Of a stretch of DNA of 11,704 bases, positions 6,390 to 11,704 are shown piece after piece. The translations under genes and the position numbers were made by a program. Below the pieces are notes generated by a model. It had not been told where the DNA came from. It was given only the letters and a program-made list of their open reading frames with translations, and made no database searches. Numbering within the stretch: position 1 is the stretch's first letter; each line of letters opens with the position of its first letter. Source of the stretch: Candidatus Aerophobus profundus SCGC AAA252-L23 (lineage in GTDB: Bacteria; Aerophobota; Aerophobia; Aerophobales; Aerophobaceae); NCBI GenBank assembly GCA_000402295.1, contig AQRW01000108.1, positions 1 through 11,704 on the forward strand. Reading direction: 5' to 3'.

Positions 6390-6770
6390 ATTCCCGTTCT
6401 TTCTGCTTTGGAAAATACGGAATATCCACTGCTCTTAAAGGGTGTTGCTCGTCAAAGCCGAAAAAAGAAGGTCCTGGCTATGTTGGAAGAGGTAGAGTTA
6501 GCCAACTTTGCCGGACACCGTCCCGACCAGTTGAGCGGCGGACAAAGACAAAGGGTGGCCATTGCCCGGGCTCTGGTTACCGATCCAGAGATTGTCCTGG
6601 CCGATGAGCCAACCGCCAATCTTGATTCCAAAACAGGGGAGACCATCGTAGAGTTAATGAAGAAGATAAATGAGAAGATGAAAAGCACTTTCATCTTCTC
6701 TACTCACGATTCCATGGTGATGGAACATGCCCATCGGCTGATCCACCTTCAGGATGGAAGGATAGCTTAG
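6378..6770 (+). pseudogene. LolD/MacB-type ABC ATPase, N-terminally truncated (no Walker A)
   Basis: The frame encodes 130 residues that match the last 57% or so of a LolD/MacB-class ATPase, starting inside the Q-loop region (SFNLIPVLSALENTEYPLLL; relatives read QSFNL). Present: signature motif LSGGQRQRVAIARAL, Walker B and following VLADEPTANLDS, the H-loop STHD, and a normal end LQDGRIA. Missing: about 95 residues including the P-loop Walker A, without which ATP cannot be bound normally. No start codon with a ribosome site exists at the 5' end; the TTG at 6408-6410 is only the first possible start. The stop TAG overlaps the AGGAGG of the permease gene 9 bases away, so it was once the first gene of this operon. 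Confidence 0.85.
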
Positions 6771-6779
6771 GAGGCCAAG

Positions 6780-7997
6780 ATGAATATTAAGATTGCTGCT
6801 CGGAGCGTCTTTCGAAACAAAAGGAGGACGACGATTACTCTTCTCTCCATTGTCTTTGGCTGTGTGGCCATCATAGTCTTTGGAGGATTTGTTGATTATT
6901 CCATGTGGGGCTTGAGAGAGAGCACCATTCACAGTAGACTGGGACATCTTCAGGTCTACAAGGAAGGATTCTCCGAAAAGGGAGGAACCAATCCTCTGGC
7001 CTACAGCATCGAGGACTACCCCAAGATAAAGTCAATTATTGAAGCCCAAGACCATGTCGATTTTGTCACCTCGCGGCTGGACTTTTCCGGCTTAATTGGC
7101 GGCGATGAAAACAGTGTCATCTGTGTGGGGAAAGGGGTGGAGCCGGAGAAAGAAAAAGAGCTGGGCGTGACTGTGAGTATGGTTGAGGGAGAGGAGCTAA
7201 GCAGCGAGGCAATGGATGAGGGAATCGTGGGAAAAGGATTGGCTGGGGGCCTGGGAGTGAAGGTGGGTGATTACTTGACTATCTTGACTTCCACCGCAGA
7301 GGGAGCGCTCAATGCCATTGATTTCAAGCTAAGAGGCATATTTCGAACCGGCGTGAAAGAGTACGATGATGTGGCCGTGATGGTGCCTATGGAATTAGCC
7401 AAAACTCTTTTATACACGGAAGATGTGCAAAGTATCGTGGTCGTTCTGGATGAGACGGAAAATACCGATTTGGTGGCAGATAATTTGCGGAGAGAGTTTA
7501 GCCAGGCTAATCTGGATCTGGAAATAAAGACTTGGTCTGACCTGGCCACCTTTTACCATCAGGTGGTTCAACTGTACCAGGGCATTTTCTGGGTGGTGAA
7601 ACTGATCATTCTCATCATCGTCATCTTTAGCATCGCTAATACTATGACTATGTCGGTGTTTGAAAGAATAAGAGAGATCGGGACCATAAGAGCGATGGGG
7701 ACCAAGCGAAGGGGAGTCTTATCCTTGTTCTTAATGGAGGGCTTAATCTTGGGAGTGCTTGGCGGCACCTTAGGTGTAGTCTTTGGAATTGCAACTGCCA
7801 AATTGCTTTCTATTAAAGGAATCTACATTCCCCCTCCTCCTACTATGACTGAAGGATATACGACACTCATCAATATTGTTCCCCAGGACCTTATCTTCGT
7901 TTTCTGCTTAGCAGTGGGGACTTCGCTGATTTCGTCGATCTATCCGGCGTTTAAAGCGGCAAGACTTAAGGTAGTTGATGCTTTGAGGTATATTTGA
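6780..7997 (+). CDS. FtsX/MacB/LolE-type ABC transporter permease
   Basis: Complete 405-residue protein with the MacB periplasmic core plus FtsX topology. One membrane helix lies at about 18-38 after a basic RSVFRNKRRTTIT start. A periplasmic domain of about 230 residues follows (about 40-265). Three helices follow at about 268-290, 313-342 and 370-392. Signature FtsX segments are FERIREIGTIRAMGTKRRGV (294-313), MEGLILGVLGGTLG (319-332) and YPAFKAARLKVVDALRYI at the C-terminus. Such permeases work with a LolD-like ATPase in lipoprotein release (LolCDE) or as mechanotransducers that do not pass substrate through the membrane. Here the cognate ATPase gene next to it is broken, so the permease is either orphaned or uses an ATPase encoded elsewhere. 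The ribosome site AGGAGG is 6 bases from the ATG and inside the preceding stop region. Confidence 0.93.
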   Translation: MNIKIAARSVFRNKRRTTITLLSIVFGCVAIIVFGGFVDYSMWGLRESTIHSRLGHLQVYKEGFSEKGGTNPLAYSIEDYPKIKSIIEAQDHVDFVTSRLDFSGLIGGDENSVICVGKGVEPEKEKELGVTVSMVEGEELSSEAMDEGIVGKGLAGGLGVKVGDYLTILTSTAEGALNAIDFKLRGIFRTGVKEYDDVAVMVPMELAKTLLYTEDVQSIVVVLDETENTDLVADNLRREFSQANLDLEIKTWSDLATFYHQVVQLYQGIFWVVKLIILIIVIFSIANTMTMSVFERIREIGTIRAMGTKRRGVLSLFLMEGLILGVLGGTLGVVFGIATAKLLSIKGIYIPPPPTMTEGYTTLINIVPQDLIFVFCLAVGTSLISSIYPAFKAARLKVVDALRYI

Positions 7998-8012
7998 GAA
8001 AAGGGAGAAAGG

Positions 8013-8753
8013 ATGAAGAGAATACTTTCGCTGGTTCTGATTATGGGTGTATTTGGCTTTGGTGCCTCGTCCGCCGGGGCAATTAACCCGGAAGAGATAA
8101 TCAAAGAGGCGGATAAGGCCAGGGCTCCGGGAGATTCTTTTAGCTTTGAGCTTAAGATCACCAGCATAAAACCAGATCGCCAGGACCAAATCTCCAAGTT
8201 TAGAGTGCTGGTCAAGGGGAGAGATAAGAGCCTGGTTAAGTTCACCTATCCCAAACGAGACGAGGGCAAAGTGATGCTCATGGTGGGCAATAACCTCTGG
8301 ATATACATCCCCACCTCGAGGAACCCCATACGTATCTCTCAGCAGCAAAGACTCATGGGCCAGGTATCCAACGCCGATGTTGCTCGCAGTAACTTCGCCG
8401 AGGATTATGTTCCCCGCCTCTTGCGAGAAGAAGAGATGGAGGAAAAATCCTGTTATATGCTGGAGCTAACGGCCAAAAGCCAGGAGGTGGCCTATCACCG
8501 GATAATCTACTGGGTGGAGCAGGATACCTTCAATCCCGTAAAATCAGAGTTTTATACCATTTCGGGTAAATTACTTAAAACTGCCTATTACCAGAGGTAT
8601 GAAGAGATATTGGGAAGGAAAAGAGTCACCCGGCTGGTGATAGTTGATAACCTGAGAAAAGAACAGAGCTCAATTATGGAGTATAGCAACATGAAGGTTG
8701 AAGAATTTGCCGATCGGATATTCCAGAAAAGCTACCTCAAGCACGTGAAGTGA
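8013..8753 (+). CDS. Periplasmic LolA-like outer-membrane lipoprotein-sorting protein
   Basis: Complete 246-residue exported protein. The signal peptide is residues 1-23 (basic MKR, hydrophobic LSLVLIMGVFGFG, cleavage likely after SAGA). The mature part is a LolA/LppX-like curved sheet protein of the 'outer membrane lipoprotein-sorting protein' family (PF17131-like). The hallmark segment is YPKRDEGKVMLMVGNNLWIY (79-98), ending in IP, then IRISQQQRLMGQVSNADVAR (106-125) and NFAEDY. Proteins of this family bind lipid moieties or hydrophobic molecules and ferry them across the periplasm. The gene starts 15 bases after the permease stop with a GGGAGAAAGG ribosome site, so they are one operon. The order permease, carrier, barrel suggests an inner-membrane to outer-membrane relay. 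Confidence 0.88.
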   Translation: MKRILSLVLIMGVFGFGASSAGAINPEEIIKEADKARAPGDSFSFELKITSIKPDRQDQISKFRVLVKGRDKSLVKFTYPKRDEGKVMLMVGNNLWIYIPTSRNPIRISQQQRLMGQVSNADVARSNFAEDYVPRLLREEEMEEKSCYMLELTAKSQEVAYHRIIYWVEQDTFNPVKSEFYTISGKLLKTAYYQRYEEILGRKRVTRLVIVDNLRKEQSSIMEYSNMKVEEFADRIFQKSYLKHVK

Positions 8754-8796
8754 TTGTACCATTATCAGTGGTTCTCTTTGCTTTCAAGGATAAGCG

Positions 8797-10047
8797 ATGT
8801 TCACCAGAATCCTGCTAATTTTAGTCTTTTCCGTCAGCTTTTCCACCGGTTGCTCTGCTCTGCAGCTTGAGTATGGGGGCAAGCTTGGCTGTCAGTCAAA
8901 CTACTACGGGATAAACCACAGTTCTTATTTGAATCCCCATAACCACATTCTTGAGTTACCCAGCCTGGATAGCAGAATTCAAATGAAGCTTGACCTTGAC
9001 TCCTGGTTGGGAGAAAAACTGGGGTTTTATCTAAAAGATAGAATGGGCTGGGTGGTGGACAACGACGAAAGCAGTCTGGAGAATTCTCTGGATGAGCTCT
9101 ACCTGGAGCTGAATCCCTCGGAGTCCCTCTTTCTTCGGCTGGGAAAGGAGAACATAACCGAAGGTGTGGGCTACGCCTGGAATCCTACCGATTTTTTAAC
9201 CGGCCTGGACGGGGACAATCAAGGTGAAGATACCAGAGAAGGAAGAGAGAATCGAGAAGGAGTGATCTGTCTTAAAGGTGAGTATTTCCTCTCCGATCTC
9301 ACCCTCACGGCCGTAGTTGCTCCTAAGATGGAGCAATGGGGTCAAGGAGCCAATACCCGTGCTCTAATTAAGGTCTATGCTTTGATGGAGAATTTTGACA
9401 TCTCCTTAACCGCCTACGCTGAGGAGAAGAAAAGAGCAAAGTTAGGCTTGAACTTCTCCAGTACCATGGGAGAAAACCTGGAAGTCCACAGTGAGGTTTC
9501 CTTGCAGGAAGGAACTTATCGTTACTACGTTGACCAGGTAGATAGTGGCTATTATGAGTTTATTCAGAAGAACCGGGAAAATGGACAGCTCTATCCCAAA
9601 GTTTTGGTGGGAGGCCAATACACCTTCTCGGATAATACCAATCTCATCCTGGAATACTATCATAACCAGGAGGGCTATAATTCCTCAGAATGGACAGACT
9701 ATCTTGAGTATTTGAAATTCTGCGTGGAAAGATATAAGGATGACAGTCTATATGTCACCTACCTTTTGATCGGAAACACCTATTTCACCCTCACCAATTT
9801 GAGGCAGAACTACCTTTTCTTGAGGTTCAGCAAGCCGGACATTAGGGACTTTTTCGAGGTATCATGGAATAACATCTATAATTTGGATGATGCGAGCCTG
9901 CTCATCAATGCCAAGATAGACTATCAGAGAATGGATGATTTTTCTGTTTATCTTTCGGGGGACTTCTTTCTTGGGGATGCGAGTAGCGAGTTCGGAATGT
10001 TTCACCAAAACTATACCTTTAGCGCCGGGGTGGAATATTTCTTTTAG
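8797..10047 (+). CDS. Outer-membrane beta-barrel protein (DUF1302-like)
   Basis: Complete 416-residue protein with signal peptide 1-21 (MFTRILLILVFSVSF..CSA). The mature chain alternates hydrophobic and polar residues throughout, with many aromatic girdle residues, and ends in VEYFF. A C-terminal phenylalanine is the usual BAM recognition signal. The segment FLRLGKENITEGVGYAWNPT (112-131) followed by DF resembles the RLGKQ...GxxxxWNPxD region of DUF1302-type barrels. These barrels commonly follow a LolA-like protein and an FtsX or RND-type exporter. The gene starts 43 bases after the carrier gene with AAGGATA as a modest ribosome site. STGC at 16-19 resembles a lipobox only poorly. Likely outer-membrane partner of the system; substrate unknown. 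Confidence 0.82.
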   Translation: MFTRILLILVFSVSFSTGCSALQLEYGGKLGCQSNYYGINHSSYLNPHNHILELPSLDSRIQMKLDLDSWLGEKLGFYLKDRMGWVVDNDESSLENSLDELYLELNPSESLFLRLGKENITEGVGYAWNPTDFLTGLDGDNQGEDTREGRENREGVICLKGEYFLSDLTLTAVVAPKMEQWGQGANTRALIKVYALMENFDISLTAYAEEKKRAKLGLNFSSTMGENLEVHSEVSLQEGTYRYYVDQVDSGYYEFIQKNRENGQLYPKVLVGGQYTFSDNTNLILEYYHNQEGYNSSEWTDYLEYLKFCVERYKDDSLYVTYLLIGNTYFTLTNLRQNYLFLRFSKPDIRDFFEVSWNNIYNLDDASLLINAKIDYQRMDDFSVYLSGDFFLGDASSEFGMFHQNYTFSAGVEYFF

Positions 10048-10136
10048 ACTACTGTAGGCTTAAGAAAGGGGCACCCAACTTTGTCCAAATTTATCCTCAC
10101 CTGAAGATGCCGTTGGTAAGTTTCTCTTCCTGATAT

Positions 10137-10164
10137 TTGACAAAAGCCTCATTTGGTATACATT
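10137..10164 (+). promoter_or_regulatory. Putative sigma70-type promoter for the SDR gene
   Basis: TTGACA (10137-10142), a 16-base spacer and TACATT (10159-10164), about 60 bases before the chosen TTG start. The -35 is consensus and the -10 matches four of six. The long in-frame 5' extension of the SDR frame begins exactly at this TTG, which argues that the extension is promoter and leader, not protein. Confidence 0.45.
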
Positions 10165-10223
10165 TGAGGAAGCTCTATATTTCAATATTACCAGGAGAAA
10201 ACTGTCAGGTGAGGAGGAGGGAA

Positions 10224-11045
10224 TTGAAAAGACTAGAAGGTAAGGTAGCTATCGTAACTGGGGGCAGTAGAGGTATAGGAGCAGGCATTGCCAAAAGATT
10301 TGCTCGGGAGGGAGCTGCCGTGGTGGTGAATTACCTCAGGAATGAAGCCGCTGCCCAAAAGGTGGTCAGAGATATTCAGGAGGAAGGAGGCAGAGCTCTT
10401 GCCCTTAAATGTGATGTCTCCAATTTCCAAGAAGTCCAAGTAATGATTTCTCTGTCAATTGACGCATTTCAGAGACTGGACATTCTGGTGAATAATGCCG
10501 GAATATTGCGAGGAGAATTTGTCCAACAAGAGAATATTCAGCAATGGTTAAGAGTCTTAGAGGTAAATTTGCTGGGCACTGTCAATTGTTCAAAAGCAGC
10601 TATTGATTATTTGAAGAAATGCGGCAGTGGGAGAATCATAAATTGCTCATCCATATCGGGGAGGATTGCTGATGTGGACCAAAGTGCCTACGGTACATCA
10701 AAAGCAGCTATTGAACACTTCAGCCGAGTATTAGCCGGAGAATTAGCTCCCTACAATATAACGGTCAATGTTTATGCTCCCGGAATCATTGTCACGGACA
10801 TGACCAAGGACTTTGTAGCTGAGAGCGGTGACCAATGGCTAAATCAAGTTCCTTTACAAAGATTTGGTAAACCTGACGATGTGGCCAATGTAGTCCTCTT
10901 TTTAGCCTCTGAGGAATCGAGCTACGTTACTGGAGCGGTAATACCGGTGGATGGTGGAATGTTCATCGTCCAGGATCCCTGGAGAGCCAGAGAGTTCGCT
11001 GGTAATATTAGCTCAGGCGGACCTAAAAAAACAAAGCAGCTTTGA
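10224..11045 (+). CDS. Short-chain dehydrogenase/reductase (SDR, FabG-like)
   Basis: Classical SDR of 273 residues with the TTG start chosen here. It has the cofactor motif TGGSRGIG (12-19), NNAG (90-93), the catalytic tetrad N115, S143, Y156, K160 (YGTSK at 156-160), and a PG segment VYAPGIIVTDMTKD. The FGKPDDVANVVLFLASEESS region and the TGAVIPVDGGM end are typical of FabG/glucose-dehydrogenase-like members. It catalyses NAD(P)(H)-dependent oxidation or reduction of a carbonyl or alcohol in the cytoplasm; the substrate cannot be read from sequence. About 25 extra residues after VDGGM, ending in a basic KKTKQL, are unusual. The start is TTG at 10224-10226, 5 bases after GGAGGAGGGA; family members begin L.GKVAIVTG, just as here. 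Not obviously in an operon with the barrel gene, since it has its own promoter. Confidence 0.93.
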   Translation: MKRLEGKVAIVTGGSRGIGAGIAKRFAREGAAVVVNYLRNEAAAQKVVRDIQEEGGRALALKCDVSNFQEVQVMISLSIDAFQRLDILVNNAGILRGEFVQQENIQQWLRVLEVNLLGTVNCSKAAIDYLKKCGSGRIINCSSISGRIADVDQSAYGTSKAAIEHFSRVLAGELAPYNITVNVYAPGIIVTDMTKDFVAESGDQWLNQVPLQRFGKPDDVANVVLFLASEESSYVTGAVIPVDGGMFIVQDPWRAREFAGNISSGGPKKTKQL

Positions 11046-11148
11046 GAAACGGCAAATGCTGACCTGATTCATCTGATTCATTCATTCTCATTCCTTCCAG
11101 AGCTTTACCAAAAATCAATTTTAGGTATAGTTGGATTACTGCAAGATT

Positions 11149-11704
11149 ATGGATGCTATTATGTTAAATGCTTTCGCCCTAACTTTCATTTTTATTGTGG
11201 TGGTGACTCTAGTAGCTGCTTTCGTGCGCGGAAGAAGTAAGGATCAATGCCTGAAGGATTTTTCCGGAAATCTCATCACTCTGGAAAAAACCACGGGCAA
11301 ACTTATCTGGGGCCAACTAAGGGTAGAAAATACGGGGGTCGAACTGGTTTACCAAATCCCACACCGGGATAACCAGGGACACGACGAGACCAGCTATATT
11401 CTCTACAAACAAGAATATCCTACGGTGCAGTTATTCATTCGTTACCATGATGAGTTGGACGAGCAAAACAAGAAGGAAAGAAAAAGAGAATTGGAGAAAA
11501 CTTATCACCCCAACGCGGCTCGCAGGCTGAAAAGAAAAATTAGGAATTTCTTCAACACTTTCAGAAATTCAGCTATGGAAGTGGTAAACCTACTGGTGGG
11601 CCAGGTCAAAAAAACCACTCCTGCGAGCGGACTACTGGTTGGTCAGGACAAATATGTTTCTCAGTTGCAACAAGAATTGGTGGGCGCGGCGGGGACGGCC
11701 TTCG
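11149..11704 (+). CDS. Membrane-anchored protein of unknown function, partial (runs off window)
   Basis: Hand translation from ATG at 11149-11151 stays open for 185 codons to the window end. Residues 7-25 (NAFALTFIFIVVVTLVAAF) form one membrane helix, followed by positively charged RGRSK, so the rest is probably cytoplasmic. A compact domain follows: CLKDFSGNLITLEKTTGKLI, WGQLRVENTGVELVY, and SYILYKQEYPTVQLFIRYHD. A highly basic stretch comes next (NKKERKRELEKTYHP, ARRLKRKIRNFFNTFRNSAM), then NLLVGQVKKT. The WG.LRV.STG.ELVY style suggests a small beta domain, but I know no named family. There is no strong ribosome site; a second ATG at 11161 is possible. The basic region could bind nucleic acid or membrane surface (inference). 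Confidence 0.7.
   Translation, partial: MDAIMLNAFALTFIFIVVVTLVAAFVRGRSKDQCLKDFSGNLITLEKTTGKLIWGQLRVENTGVELVYQIPHRDNQGHDETSYILYKQEYPTVQLFIRYHDELDEQNKKERKRELEKTYHPNAARRLKRKIRNFFNTFRNSAMEVVNLLVGQVKKTTPASGLLVGQDKYVSQLQQELVGAAGTAF

Noticed and set aside
7908..8348. 146-residue minus-strand open frame
   Set aside because: It lies antisense across the end of the FtsX permease and the start of the LolA-like gene, both strongly supported by family motifs, signal peptide and ribosome sites.
8812..8853. Lipoprotein signal (lipobox) in the beta-barrel protein
   Set aside because: The residues before the cysteine are S-T-G, lacking the usual Leu/Val at -3. The barrel-like mature chain with terminal Phe and an ordinary CSA cleavage site fit a signal peptidase I substrate better.
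10137..10223. A 29-residue N-terminal extension of the SDR protein starting at TTG 10137
   Set aside because: The TTG is the first half of a TTGACA promoter box, has no ribosome site, and the extension is not family-like. TTG 10224 has GGAGGAGGGA just upstream and gives the normal SDR start.
11031..11050. Stem CAAAGC/GCTTTG at the end of the SDR gene as a terminator
   Set aside because: The stem is only 5-6 bp with a tiny loop, lies within the coding end, and has no T run after it.

Overview
The window looks like a stretch of chromosome from a Gram-negative, probably anaerobic bacterium with a moderate and uneven GC content. Evidence for an outer membrane is an export-type beta-barrel ending in phenylalanine (8797-10047), with a LolA-like sorting protein and a lipoprotein-export-type ABC permease beside it. 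Genes seen in many anaerobic and thermophilic lineages (a stand-alone pyruvate-kinase C-terminal domain protein, a DsrE protein, a sugar ABC transporter) fit that picture. I cannot name a phylum from the sequence. There are no rRNA or tRNA genes and no CRISPR array.

Left part, minus strand (1-3682): a PK C-terminal-domain protein cut by the window edge; a complete yifB/comM-type Mg-chelatase-like AAA+ ATPase with a TTG start and a recognisable promoter; a collapsed AbrB/RelE-type toxin-antitoxin module whose promoter and ribosome site remain good; a degraded stretch of former coding sequence; a DsrE-family protein; and an intact HU histone-like protein. About 570 bases with no identifiable gene follow (3683-4254).

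Middle part (4255-6770): this is the most unusual section. An AT-richer piece of a sugar ABC transporter operon on the minus strand (last 35 residues of a solute-binding protein, a long inverted repeat, two MalF/MalG-type permeases) sits between two beheaded genes. On its left is the C-terminal third of a second HU gene (minus strand, with a frameshift). On its right is the C-terminal half of a LolD/MacB-type ATPase (plus strand, no Walker A). Both flanking genes lack the end facing the sugar cassette. The simplest reading is that a divergent HU / ABC-ATPase pair lost its shared intergenic region and both N-termini when the sugar-transporter fragment was put there. A chimeric assembly is the main alternative.

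Right part, plus strand (6378-11704): the truncated ATPase leads an operon with an FtsX/MacB-type permease, a periplasmic LolA-like protein and an outer-membrane beta-barrel, together resembling an inner-membrane to outer-membrane lipid or lipoprotein handling route. After this come an SDR oxidoreductase with its own promoter and a TTG start, and a membrane-anchored protein of unknown function that runs off the end of the window.
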